A stretch of 64,000 bases of DNA from Pseudeuparius sepicola (taxonomy: Eukaryota > Arthropoda > Insecta > Coleoptera > Anthribidae). The stretch covers positions 46,909,820 to 46,973,819 of the forward strand of contig OY987301.1 of assembly GCA_963920635.1 (NCBI GenBank). Reading direction: 5' to 3'. Positions 23,601 to 33,779 of this stretch are shown here, in pieces; within the stretch, counting starts at the first letter, position 1; each line of letters starts with the position of its first letter. The notes beneath the pieces are model-generated. The model made no database searches. It was given only the letters and a program-made list of their open reading frames with translations, and was not told the DNA's origin. The position numbers and the translations under genes are program-made.

Positions 23601-24289
23601 GATCTTGGCACCCATTACAGTGGTGACTGCCGTTGCGGCACAGTAGATTAACATGTGCATACGTTCTAATGTTGGTGTCACTGAAACATAGTTTGGTAAA
23701 ATTCGTGTGTTCATAAGATCGAGCACGATCGCAAGCTTCCTGGAAGAATTTAATCTTGGTAGCGGTGGCCTGCTCAGTGGGTCTGTGCCTTCGTATCGCA
23801 ATACTGCCTGTCTCATATGTGCGTTTAAGCCTTCAAAATGTTCTTCGTTAACCGATTCCAGACTCTCGGTTGTTGGTTCTACCGTTTCGGCTTCTAGTTG
23901 TTGTCCAGGCGCTTGAAGTTCCCCATTGTTGTTGTTGTCATCTATGGCTATGTGTTCGCCGTGGATCTCTAGCTCAACTTCCCGTTTGATAGCGTTAAGT
24001 CGCGTTTCTGGAATTCGGTTATTTCTTAGAATAGTTCGATACTGAACTGACACTCTTTGTTCAGACACTTGCATGTGTGGAAACTCCCTGCAGAACTCGG
24101 CATGCAGTTGTTGTCGGTAGCCGATCATCTCTTGTCCTAAGTTTGTCACCCTGTAAAAAATACGCATAATCGATTCATTCATGGACACAGTCCATTTCAT
24201 GCGTCGTCGTTGTAATCCCGCCTCTGTGAACGCTGGCTGAAGTTCCCGCGCAGCACCTTCGGTGGGTGGAACCCTAGTTCTCGTTTGGT
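20690..24289 (-). mobile_element. R2/R4-type LINE, copy 1
   Basis: The 3' end lies at the left, in ATTATTATCTCGACTTAGCC, with a UTR of about 115 bp after the stop near 20807. The 5' end at about 24289 abuts the (ATT)n tail of copy 2. Length is about 3.6 kb. Short ATT tracts bound both sides, as expected for Dong/R4-like LINEs, some of which target TAA repeats. Confidence 0.85.
20807..24200 (-). pseudogene. R4/Dong-like LINE ORF, copy 1 (5-bp deletion)
   Basis: A single ORF begins at Met 24200 (MKWTVS...MRIFYRVTNLG); the open frame upstream reads through element leader and the neighbour's tail, so this is the first credible start. Content matches copy 2: unknown N-terminal region, RT, CCHC and restriction-like endonuclease. 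Near 22565 copy 1 is 5 bp shorter than copy 2 (GTAGTCTAT against GTATGATGATCTAT), which shifts the frame between KLYKID and the MTTWRTK block. The ORF is therefore split into 22521-24200 and 20807-22540. Motifs YMDD, CRYGC...C and RPDLI are retained in the second part. Compared with copy 2, copy 1 lacks the 21-residue N-terminal duplication but retains about 10 extra codons at the start. Confidence 0.85.
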
Positions 24290-24303
24290 TATTATTATTA
24301 TTA
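24289..24303. repeat. (ATT)n junction between the two R4-like LINEs
   Basis: About five ATT units join the 3' UTR of copy 2 directly to the 5' end of copy 1. This is the 3' tail and/or target microsatellite. Confidence 0.85.
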
Positions 24304-27300
24304 TCTCGACTTAGCCAAAAGGCATTCGCACTCCCTCTACGGGGAACATTCACTCAGATCCCGGGTATCCCGGATACCAAAAGGATCTGGCTCGGACGAG
24401 ACCCTTGCCATGTTATCGGGCCTTAGGTGACATTGATGTTGTTGGACGTTCCTGCATTCCCCATGAATTTCCTGACGGTTCGGGCTGTCGCAAGTAGTAC
24501 CGCTTTCTGCATGGACCTGTAAAGACTATCAGTTAGACCCAGCTCTTTTATGTTTCTCAGCAAACTTTTTGGTATACCACCAGTTGTTGACACGATAATT
24601 GGAATCGTCTTGACGGTTTCCATTTCCCATTGCCTTCTAATTCGTTCTTCTAAGTCTCTGTACTTCGCGATCTTCTCGACTTGCTTCACACGCAGGTTGT
24701 TGTTGTTCGGGATGGCCACATCAATCAGAGTTGTCTTCCTAGAAATTTTATCAACTATTATAAGGTCCGGTCTGTTATGGGCAACTCGTTGATCTGTCAG
24801 AACTGTACGATCCCAGTACATCTTGTAGTTGCTGTTCTCAAGAACAGGCTCCGGTGTGTAGCTGTAATATGGGACCCTCTCTGCCTGCACAAGCAGCAGT
24901 TTTTCCGCCAGTTCCTGGTGCAAGATCTTGGCAACCGAATCGTGTCGTTCCTTATATTCCGTTGATGCGAACATCTGACATCCTCCTGTTATGTGCTGGA
25001 TTGTTTCTGAAGTTGGGCACCCGTATCTGCATCTGTCATCCACTACCGATGCATCTCCTACAATGAATTTTAGGTAGTTGCGAGTTGGTATAACCTGATC
25101 TTGTATGGACAGTAAGAAGCCTTCCGTCTCGGGGAACATTCTTCCCGAGGTCAGCCAGTAGTTCGACGCTAACTTGTCGACATGTTCCTGGTTAACCTCA
25201 TTAGGATGCCTCCCGTGCAGCGGCTTCTCCAACCACCTCTGTAGTGTATCGTTGTCGGTTCGGTGGTGATTTTGATGCTCGTGTTCCGTCAGACGTAGCG
25301 GTGTTGAGACGTCTGCTCCGCATATAGCTTTATGTAGTGTGGAACTGTTGGCCTGTCTCTGGAAATAATTACGCAGATTTATTATTTGTTGGTCCAATTG
25401 CTTGCTGAGGTCTGCCAATCCTCTTCCTCCTAGTTGACGTGGCAGAGTAGTTCTTTCTACGGCGCTACGGGGATGATGTTTATGAGCTTTTGTCAGTAGT
25501 GTCCTAACTTTTCGCTGCAGGTTGTTGATGTCCGTGTTGGTCCAATTCACTATTCCAAACGAATAGCTGAGTACAGAGCACGCATACGTGTTCAGGGCCT
25601 TAAACAAATTCCTGCTGTTAAGATCAGTTCGCACTACTTGTCTTACTCTCTTGATGAATTCATTCCTTAAATCGATCTTCATTGTTCGATGGTCTATTCT
25701 TTGAGCTTGTTTCATCCCGAGATACTTGTATGTATCTCCCATGCTCATTGCTTCGATCTCCTGGCCGTCCTGCATCTCGTGTGCGCCTTGTTCGAGCTTT
25801 CCCCGGACGATGTTAAGAGTGCGGCACTTGTCCAGTCCAAACTGCATTCCGATGTCCCTGGAGAACTCCTCTACAATTTTAAGCATTTGCGTTAGTTGGT
25901 TTTTGGTTGCGGCCATCAGTTTTAAATCATCCATATATAATAGGTGATTCAACTTGATCACTTCTGCGTTGTTGCTTTTGATAGCGAAGCCGTATTTTGT
26001 AGAGTTCAACCGATGTGATAGAGGGTTCATCGCCATGCAGAACCACAGTGGACTGAGTGAATCTCCTTGGAAAATCCCTCTTCGGATGTTGATTGTGTCG
26101 GTCTCGATGTTGCTGCTTGCGGTTCTGAGTTGTATCTTAGTGCGCCAGGTTGTCATAGCGTGTTCTAAAAAGGAAACTGTATGATGATCTATTTTATACA
26201 GCTTTAAGATACCTGTTAGCCAGTCGTGAGGTACGGAATCAAATGCTTTTTTGTAGTCCACATAAGCCATGTAGAGGTTTCGTTGCTTGGAATGAGCCTG
26301 GTTGCAGATGACAGAGTCTATGATGAGTTGCTCTTTGCATCCCATTGCGCCCTTCGCGCAGCCCTTCTGCTGCATTGCCATGATGTTGTTCCGCTCGCAG
26401 TGAGCATATATTCGCTGCGTAAGGCAAGAAGTGATTATCTTGTACAGCGTAGGCAAGCAGGTTATTGGGCGGTACTTGGCAGGGTTATCCGTATTCCGCT
26501 GGTCTTTTGGTAACAAGTAGGTGGCACCCTGTGTAAGAAACAATGGCATTTTCAGGGGATCGAGCAAGACTTCATTAATTAAGGTAGTTATTTGTTCATG
26601 CGTGCAACACAACTTCTTAATCCAATAATTTTGGAGATGATCTGGACCTGGTGCCTTCCAGTTGTGGGAATTCTTGATGACATTGGAGACCTCATCGGTT
26701 GTGAATTGCTCGTGTTGCATCTGGCTATAGTTCCGGCCCATCTCGCGTTCTTCACTGATCCAGCTTGCACTGACATTGCATGGACCTGGTGTGGCAAGCT
26801 GATTTCTCCAGAAACCGTCGACCTGTTCTCTGCTAGGGTAACTCGTATTTGTGGCATCGGCGCTAGAATTCAAAGTACGGTAGAAACCCTTTTCTGATCG
26901 TTCAAAGAGTTTGTTGTCTCGTTTCCTGTTGTTACTGGCCTTGTATCTCCTCAGACGCCCTGCGAAAACAGAAAGTTTTTGTTTTAATGTATCAAGACAT
27001 TGTTGAGCAGTGATGTTTGCGGGGTCACGCTGAGAATGCATTTGGGTGCGGCTCATTATTGCCTGCACCGCCCTCTGGATCTTTCTAGTTCTAACTCCTC
27101 TGATATATTCGGTTACTTGTCCTATGTCTTTACGGAGACTCTCGATCTTCCGATTTAGTCGCATCTCCCATTGAGCCATTCGTGGTTCTGGTCTTGCACG
27201 ATTTAACTCTTGAGCCGTCCGGATCTTGGCTCCCATTGCAGTGATGATGGCCGTTGCGGCACAGTAGATTAACATGTGCATATGTTCTAATGTGGGTGTT

Positions 27301-27856
27301 ACTGAAACATAGTTGGGTAAAATTCTGGTGTTCATAATATCGAGCATGATTGCAAGCTTCCTGGAAGAATTCAATCTTGGTAGTGGTGGTCTGCTCAGTG
27401 GGTCTGTGCCTTCGTATCGCAATACCGCCCTTCTCAGCTGTGTGTCCAGGCTTTCAAAGTGTTCTCCGTTAACTGATTCCCGATTCTCAGTTGTTCGTCC
27501 CGCCGTCTCGGCTTCTTGTTGTGGTCCAGGCACTTGAATTTCCCGATTCTCAGTTGTTCGCTCTGCCGTTCCGGCTTCTTGTTGTGGTCCAGGCACTTGA
27601 ATTTCCCCGTTGTTGTTGTCTTTGTCTATGTGTTCGCCATGGATCTCTAGCTCAACTTCCCGTTTTATAGCGTTAAGTCGCGTTTCTGGAATTCGGTTAT
27701 TTCTTAGAATAGTTCGATACTGATCTGACACTCTTTGTTCAGACACTTGCATGTGTGGAAACTCCCTGCAGAACTCGGCATGCAGTTGTTGTCGGTAGCC
27801 GATCATCTCTTGTCCTAAGTTTGTCACCCTGTAAAAAATACGCATTATCGATTATC
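24304..27856 (-). mobile_element. R2/R4-type LINE, copy 2
   Basis: The 3' UTR 24304-24422 is nearly identical to that of copy 1. The 5' end is cut at CGATTATCGATT next to a long (ATT)n tract at 27857-27908. Relative to copy 1 it lacks the first 40-90 bp, so it is slightly 5' truncated. Confidence 0.85.
24423..27845 (-). CDS. R4/Dong-like LINE polyprotein, intact 1140-codon frame
   Basis: The protein copies element RNA into a nicked chromosomal target. Residues about 81-122 hold a perfect-length 21-residue tandem duplication (EIQVPGPQQEA...). Residues 395-410 read KAPGPDHLQNYW, the start of the RT. YRPITCLP is at 458, YMAYVDYKKAFDSVPH (motif A) near 525, FQGDSLSPLWFC (motif B) at 592, LLYMDDLKL (motif C) at 635. 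CRYGC-x7-H-x4-C lies at 939-956 and RPDLI...K...LIDVAIP at 1025-1046, the PD-D...K signature of the restriction-like endonuclease of R2/R4 LINEs. This C-terminal endonuclease, the single ORF and ATT flanks argue for the R4/Dong clade. The frame has no stop or shift. The first Met is internal relative to copy 1 (after SMNESI), so the N-terminus is probably short. Antisense open frames here are by-products. Confidence 0.9.
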   Translation of the reverse strand: MRIFYRVTNLGQEMIGYRQQLHAEFCREFPHMQVSEQRVSDQYRTILRNNRIPETRLNAIKREVELEIHGEHIDKDNNNGEIQVPGPQQEAGTAERTTENREIQVPGPQQEAETAGRTTENRESVNGEHFESLDTQLRRAVLRYEGTDPLSRPPLPRLNSSRKLAIMLDIMNTRILPNYVSVTPTLEHMHMLIYCAATAIITAMGAKIRTAQELNRARPEPRMAQWEMRLNRKIESLRKDIGQVTEYIRGVRTRKIQRAVQAIMSRTQMHSQRDPANITAQQCLDTLKQKLSVFAGRLRRYKASNNRKRDNKLFERSEKGFYRTLNSSADATNTSYPSREQVDGFWRNQLATPGPCNVSASWISEEREMGRNYSQMQHEQFTTDEVSNVIKNSHNWKAPGPDHLQNYWIKKLCCTHEQITTLINEVLLDPLKMPLFLTQGATYLLPKDQRNTDNPAKYRPITCLPTLYKIITSCLTQRIYAHCERNNIMAMQQKGCAKGAMGCKEQLIIDSVICNQAHSKQRNLYMAYVDYKKAFDSVPHDWLTGILKLYKIDHHTVSFLEHAMTTWRTKIQLRTASSNIETDTINIRRGIFQGDSLSPLWFCMAMNPLSHRLNSTKYGFAIKSNNAEVIKLNHLLYMDDLKLMAATKNQLTQMLKIVEEFSRDIGMQFGLDKCRTLNIVRGKLEQGAHEMQDGQEIEAMSMGDTYKYLGMKQAQRIDHRTMKIDLRNEFIKRVRQVVRTDLNSRNLFKALNTYACSVLSYSFGIVNWTNTDINNLQRKVRTLLTKAHKHHPRSAVERTTLPRQLGGRGLADLSKQLDQQIINLRNYFQRQANSSTLHKAICGADVSTPLRLTEHEHQNHHRTDNDTLQRWLEKPLHGRHPNEVNQEHVDKLASNYWLTSGRMFPETEGFLLSIQDQVIPTRNYLKFIVGDASVVDDRCRYGCPTSETIQHITGGCQMFASTEYKERHDSVAKILHQELAEKLLLVQAERVPYYSYTPEPVLENSNYKMYWDRTVLTDQRVAHNRPDLIIVDKISRKTTLIDVAIPNNNNLRVKQVEKIAKYRDLEERIRRQWEMETVKTIPIIVSTTGGIPKSLLRNIKELGLTDSLYRSMQKAVLLATARTVRKFMGNAGTSNNINVT

Positions 27857-27857
27857 G

Positions 27858-27908
<51 letters not shown>
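27857..27908. repeat. (ATT)n microsatellite, about 17 units
   Basis: Uninterrupted ATT units abut the 5' end of LINE copy 2 and are the likely original target. Confidence 0.98.
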
Positions 27909-28214
27909 TTCGTACCGATACAAGAAAAGTGCGTTCTTTTAAATGACGCTATCAAGAATAGTGGTTGCCATTTAAAAATTATATAGATGACGTCAGAGCT
28001 TGGTTAGTAAATCACAAGAACGACAAATATGTCAAAATATGAGCCTTTCAAAAATATGTTGGACGTGTCGAAGCGTTTTTTTTTTAATCGCACAGTACAA
28101 CATTTTACCGAATTTATTCCAACCTTTACTTTACGTGCTCACTGTATATAGCTCATGGTTTTACAACACGGATAATAATTTACGAGTGAAAGTCACATTT
28201 TCAAGGGCTTTTGA
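27909..28214. other. No gene; inverted match to 20.5 kb
   Basis: About 28080-28145, read on the minus strand, contains GAGCACGTAAAG, GGTTGGA and AAAATGTTGTACTGT, also found at 20513-20560. The LINE pair may have entered an older palindromic repeat. Confidence 0.4.
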
Positions 28215-29155
28215 ATGCACAATCTAATGCCCCTTTGAGATTTTTAAAAAAGTTCATGGCTCACCAGATATTTTGAAAAGAGTGAGTTTTTGCTATTTCA
28301 TCAGATCTCTGTAGCTCCGTTATTTCTGATTATACAGAAAAACTGTAGAGACAAAAATTTTAGATAATTTTGGGCTTAATAAGTGTAATCGAATTTTTTA
28401 TGTTGTTTGTGATTTTTGAGATATGACATAAACTTATGTTTTTTTAAATGTAAATCATAGTTGGCTGTGGCCTTATCAAATCGACCATTTTTTTATCTTT
28501 CCAAAGATATAATACTTGGCGTAGTTATTATAAAAAATAAAAGAGCTCTGGCTAATTTTCTGATTTTTTAAAAATTTTCACATAGCCAGCCATGGAATAT
28601 TTTCATAATTACGTTCTATTTTATAATTAGACATAGGTACTTAAAACTTTTTAATATTTTGTTTTTAGCTGGTAACAAACTGTAACAAAATTAAACAAAA
28701 ATTTAAAAAATCATGTTCAAATTATTATTATTTTAAAAGGTGTTCAAACAATCCACCATTTTGATTTATGCAAATATTGCATCTTTTTAAAACTGAATTT
28801 GCCGCCTTTCTTAGAGAGCGCCTGTCAATACTTGCAATTGCTTCTAAAACAGCTGCTCTTAATTCATCACTTGTCTCATACTTTATTTTGTACTGTTCCC
28901 CACAAATGAATTCCAAAACAGACAAATCGGGGGACCGGGACGGCCAGGAAATAGGTCTATTTCGCCCTATCCAACTATTTGGATCTTATTATAAAATAGA
29001 ACGTAATTATTATGAAAATATTCCATGGCTGACTATGTGAAAATTAAAAAAAAAATCAGAAAATTAGCCATAACTCTTTTATTTTTTATAATAACTATGC
29101 CGAGTATTATATCTTTGGAAAGCTCAAAAAATGGCCGATAAGGCCACAGCCAACT
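28215..29155. mobile_element. Mariner/Tc1-like relic with inverted arms
   Basis: The left arm 28440-28622 is repeated inverted at 28985-29155 (AAATAGAACGTAATTA, AGAAAATTAGCCA, GGCCACAGCCAACTAT). The left 400 bp also match the element at 54.35-55.3 kb, inverted (TCTAATGCCC, TTATTTCTGATTATACAG). A transposase C-terminus lies between the arms. The right edge abuts the gypsy integrase remnant. Confidence 0.7.
28725..28981 (-). pseudogene. Mariner/Tc1-like transposase C-terminal fragment
   Basis: The frame reads SWIGRNRPISWPSRSPDLSV, then LEFICGEQYKIKY, and ends KRCNICINQNGGLFEHLLK. WPxRSPDLxxLxF is the block around the last catalytic acidic residue region of IS630/Tc1/mariner transposases, and Ci-x-NGGxFEHLL is their usual C-terminus. 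The HTH and first catalytic Asp are missing, and FLWG is changed to ICGE. A related N-terminal half survives at 54467-54785. Confidence 0.75.
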
Positions 29156-32145
29156 ATAATTCCACAAATTTACTAGGCTCACATTGAAGAGTGAGTATAT
29201 ACTTGTTATTTTCGCAATCTGCTTCGAGGGGACCCACTAAATCCAGATAAACTTTTTGGAATGCTGATGTTGCTGTCGTTGTAATTGTCATAGGTTCTAC
29301 GTTTTGTATGGAATATTTGTACCTTTGACAATCGTCGCATTTTTTAACAAAATTCTCTATATCCTTTCTTAAACCTTTCCAAAAGTAATATTTTTTCACG
29401 TTATTGTACATTCGGTTGATTCCTGCATGTCCCCCTGTAGGTAACATGTGGAAATCGTTTAAAATTAATTGTTTAGTGCAATTATCTGACACTCTTTGTA
29501 CGTTATTTAAAACTGATATTTTTACACCAGTATTTTTTTATCATACTTGCATTTTTTATAATTTCTTTTAACAAAAGTGCACACTTGTCTTCTTTAATTA
29601 CTATTAATTCCGGAATTTTATATTTTAAGAATATATTTTTCAGGTCCCTCAACGTCTCGCATAATGCAGACGCTGATCGGGTGTCCTGTTTTATAGAAAT
29701 AACTTGCTTTATACTCGAGTATATCTAATTGTTTATTATATCATCGTATATTTTAGTTTTTAATAGTTTAGTAAATTCTGTTTCGTTAACTGGACATAAT
29801 TCACAAGCGTCTCTAGGGCGTTTTACCAATTCTACCACTCCAGGGTGATAAATCCTGTCATGAAGACTGTTGGTTTGAGAATTACTACCAGTAATTTGGT
29901 TAGTGTTTACTTTATTTTCTTTAGCTTTAGCTCTAGTTATTACAAACATGTCTAAATTTTTTGGTTTATTTATAGATTTCAGTTCATCTGAAGAAATTTC
30001 TATACGAGATAATGCGTCGGCTGTAACGTTATCCTTTCCCTTTATATATCTAATAACATAATCATATTCTTCTAGTACTAATCGAAATTTTGTGAGCCGA
30101 CTGGAAGGATTCGTCATCCCGAATAAGTAAATTAGTGGTCTGTGATCTGTATAAAGAGTGAATTTTCTCATATACAAATAGGGCCTAATATGTTGTACTC
30201 CCCACACAACCACCAGTAATTCTTTTTCAATGGTAGAATATAATTTTTCTCAGCTTTATTTAGAGACCTGCTTGCATATGCAATTGGCTTGTCATCACCA
30301 TTACAAAGAACAGCTCCGATTGCAACTCCAGATGCATCTGTTTTTAAAATAAAAGTATTTACTTTACAGAAATTCGGATATTGCAAAATTGGGTAATCAG
30401 CGAGTGCGTTTTTTAAAATTTCAAAAGAATTTTGACATTCGTCTGTCCAAATGAATGAAATATTTTTCCTTGTTAAATGATTTAAAGGAGCGGCTATATG
30501 AGCAAAATTGGGAATAAATTTCCTATAATAATTTACAAAAGCGACAAATCTTTTAGTTTCATTTGCATCGTTGGGTTTTGGATAAGATCGAATCACAACA
30601 GTTTTTTCCTTGTCGGGGAAAATACCATCTGCTGAAATAATATGTCTTAAATATAAAATTTCTTTTTTCAAAAAGTCACATTTATTTGGATTTAATTTTA
30701 AATTACCTTCTCGTAGCCTTTGAAGAACTTTTGATAAATTTTTATTGTGATTTTGCAAATTATTACCAAAAACAATCAAATCATCTAGATATATCAAACA
30801 TTTTTCGCAATTTAAACCTGACATTGCCATATTCATAACAGGAGAAAATGCACTTGGGCTGATTTTTAATCCCATTGGGAGTCTTGTCATTTGGTACTGT
30901 CCGTGGGATGTAGTAAACGCTGTATATGGGCGACTTTTTTCATCTAGTTCAACCTGGTAATATCCTTGAGAAAGATCAATGTGCGAAAAATACATTGAGC
31001 CTGATAGTGAATCTAAAATTTCGGTTATGTTTGGTAGAGGAAATTTGTCATCTTCAATTTTACTATTGAGTAACCTGTAGTCAACCACTAGTCTATACTT
31101 TCTTATTCCACTGTTGTTCGCTTTTTTTGTAACTATTAGCAAAGGTGCTGACCATGCAGATTTCGTTTCCTCAATTATGCCATCTGCTAGCATTTTTTCA
31201 ATCTGGCTATGTACCTCTTGTTTTTGAGCATGTGGTAAACGATATGGTTTTACATATGTGGGAGAAACGCCGTTTTTTAATTGTATACTCTCTTTACATA
31301 TATTTGTAGTCGTAAATTTGTCATTATCTAAATAATATACATCGGAATATTTAGCACATATTTTTTGCAAAGTAAACTTTTCTTCTGAATTGAGATTGTC
31401 TGTTTTTATTAAGTCTAGTAAAGTATCTACTCGATTTACAGAAGATATATTCGTATCATTGAAATACAATAAGTCATAATCCTTGCTAATTTTGGTTTAA
31501 AATTTCTTAAAACAACTTCTTCGTCGCGAACATTTAAAAGTTTTATTGGTATCTTACCATTTTTGGGTGTAGCTAAACTTCCTGCAACGAAAATGTCTTC
31601 ACCTAAATCTTGCGGGACAACCACACATTCTTCGCGTATATTTACTTCAAAAAATCTTATAACTTCACAACGGGCTGGAATTTTGGTACAAATATTGTGC
31701 TTAGAATGCATTGGTACAGTAATCTTTTTATTACCTATCCAAAACGAAAATTCTGATCGTTCATAACTTATCGTTGCAAGGTGTTTTCTAATATACCATT
31801 TTCAAAGCCATTTATTACATGGAATTCATGTTTCATCGCGATGTCATTCAACTGTAATAAGAGAACTGCTGTACCTTGTGAGAATACTGACGCAGATATT
31901 CCGTTCATTTTTACTACATTTGTAGAGTCAATTAACTCTTTTGTTGTTAAACATTTTTTAAAACTAACGCTTATAGATGCGCCACTGTCCAACAAACATG
32001 TTATATTATTCTGATTGTATTTGAAATTAACAAAGTTTATACCATTTAAGTAAAAAACATAGGCACTTTTACAATTTTTAGGCACGAAAAAACCGATCCG
32101 GGAGGTTATTTTGTGCAGAGTCCTCTCGTAAATTGCCTTCTTCAT
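29156..32145 (-). pseudogene. gypsy pol remnant: protease, RT, RNase H, partial integrase
   Basis: Protease shows CLLDSGAS (about 31998). A linker frame (31711-31436) has PARCEVIRFFEV, typical between gypsy protease and RT. The RT frame (31469-30240) has KYRLVVDYRLLN, HIDLSQGYYQV, LPMGL and CLIYLDDLIVFG, followed by the tether/RNase H block (TDASGVAIGAVL). A frameshift near 30237 moves to VVWGVQHIRPYL, LYTDHRPL and KGKDNVTADALSR (to 29725). After further shifts, integrase appears from 29492: the H-H-C-C zinc domain (HAGINRMY...CDDCQRYK) and DLVGPL, the first catalytic Asp. The frame ends at the junction at 29155, so the other catalytic residues are gone. At least four frame breaks make it inactive. 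Confidence 0.85.
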
Positions 32146-33323
32146 TTCCTATATAAAATACTCGGTTATTATGTCGGTAATTTGAATTTTGTCCGCGGTT
32201 TTGACCTCTAAAGCTTTCTCGGAAAGTAGTAGGGAATTTATAGTTATTTGGAGTGTAAAATTGTCTAGAAATGAAGCTATTTGTATTACGTTCTGAAATG
32301 TTTTGAGAGCCATTACCACGATAACCTCTTCCACGAAAAATTCTACTGTTACGTGAGCTTCTGCCAATGTGTCGTTGGGACTGTCGTCCACGCATATATG
32401 ACATTTGAGCTTGATTATGTGTATAAGAATCTTTTTTAGAAAGTTCCTCGTCTTGTGCTCCACGGAAGCATCACAAAGCTTACAATAGTTTCGCGCTTTT
32501 ACGATAGTTCGAAGTTCACTATTTTGTAGTCCGTTCGCAAAAGCATTTATAGCTAACTTTTCATTTGTAGAGCTTAGTATATTTATGGCATTCTCATCGC
32601 CTTCCGCTTGAGTAATAGTCAAATCAATACCATCAAATTCTCTATAGATTTTCCGAAATCTTCTAAAGATTTTCCACTTTGTTTCACACTATTTAATCGA
32701 ATAGATAATGATGCTGCGGATTTTTTAGTAATAAAAAACGATTGCAGGGCCGATACTAGATCCATATTCGTAGCATACGTTTTTTCTAATCGCATTTTAA
32801 CGCTCTGACTTACACGCGTTTTTAATACATATGAAGTTAACCGTTTTTTACCCTCCCCATCTAATAACTCATCGTATAACTCTATACTATCTATTAATTG
32901 TTTGGTTACATTTTCCGTGCCATCCATGACTGAAAGCAAACTACCTGCTGTTTTTAGATCGAACTTTTCCGCCATTTTTACTACGTTACCTCTCGAACTA
33001 GTATTGATATCGGTCGATTTGGATTGAGAACTGGCTAGCCTATCAATTAAAATTTTTTCTATAGCGTCAAAGTACTTGTTGATATTTTCTAAATATTCTT
33101 TAACTTCTATAACAATTTTTGAATCGGGATTTTGAACGTAAGTTTCATTAAATTTCGCTTTGTATGTCACCAAATCTAATTTTAATCCCTCTATTTTTTT
33201 AATTTTACGATTTGTTACCTCCACATTGTTTCTTCGTTCAACAGAGTCTTTTCCTAAATTCCTGTACACTACGCGTAACTCTTCTAATAGATGTCTGAAG
33301 TCAGTGGGAGCCGCAGGAGCCAT
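32078..33323 (-). pseudogene. gypsy gag remnant
   Basis: The first frame (33323-32619, 234 codons) reads an alpha-helical, charged matrix/capsid-like region with FDLKTAGSLLSVMDG and a KSLEDFGKSIENL capsid-type segment. A break near 32620 leads to TITQAEGDENAINIL and LAINAFANGL. A second shift near 32450 gives a basic tail (MRGRQSQRHIGRSSR, FRGRGYRGNG; 32404-32078). The nucleic-acid binding tail is Arg/Gly-rich and I see no CCHC knuckle. Gag and pol frames overlap near 32145-32078, as for programmed frameshifting in this class. Confidence 0.75.
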
Positions 33324-33563
33324 ACATTGGACCTCTCCAGCGGTGCGAACTAAGCGGCCTTTTGCCTTAAATCACTTAGTCCGTTCCCTCGATGCTAACT
33401 CCGGTGTGGTAGTCAGTTGAAGTTCTCTGTTGGAACCGCTCTTCGGCCATCGGTTCAACGAGTCGTCTGGGCTTGAAAGTAGGTTTCCTATACGACCTCT
33501 CTGCTTCGGGAAATTTCGTTGGGATCTTCATTTCCAGTTGTTTTTTTTACATTTCTTGACAAG

Positions 33564-33719
33564 TTAATGTATGATAATAATTACGGCCAAAATCAGCACC
33601 GCCACCATAAGAATTTCCTTCGCTGGCCATGTAGAGGATGCCGATCCATTTGCAGACACTCCACCACTATTGCCTGCCTGTGCAATTATTACCTCTTCTT
33701 TTGACTGTGAGGTACCCAT
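33564..33719 (-). CDS. Small N-myristoylation-like, membrane-anchored ORF in gypsy leader
   Basis: Between primer-binding site and gag lies a 51-codon frame. It starts MGTSQSKEEVIIAQ, where MGxxxS is a good N-myristoylation context, has a small-residue linker (GNSGGVSANGSASS), and ends in a hydrophobic run ILMVAVLILAVIIII (about residues 35-50). Past the TAA the same frame continues LVKKCKKNNWK, a basic tail as expected on the cytosolic side, so the stop may be a late mutation. The in-frame Met ten codons upstream would bury the Gly, so I chose the inner start. From memory, similar short ORFs occur upstream of gag in other insect gypsy elements; I cannot confirm this here. Function unknown; a role at membranes with Gag is speculation. 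Confidence 0.55.
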   Translation of the reverse strand: MGTSQSKEEVIIAQAGNSGGVSANGSASSTWPAKEILMVAVLILAVIIIIH

Positions 33720-33761
33720 ATTCTTCTTTTTACAACTTTTTCGCGGCACTTTTGGCCATTG

Positions 33762-33779
33762 CCTCTGGCAGGGTCGCCA
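33762..33779 (-). promoter_or_regulatory. Probable primer-binding site of the gypsy element
   Basis: On the minus strand TGGCGACCCTGCCAGAGG directly follows an LTR-like end (CACATTGCA). A TGG start immediately after a CA-ending LTR is the standard layout; the matching tRNA was not determined. Confidence 0.55.

Noticed and set aside
20931..27537. Many plus-strand open frames opposite the two LINE ORFs
   Set aside because: They are antisense by-products, occur in pairs at the same place in both copies and lack family features.
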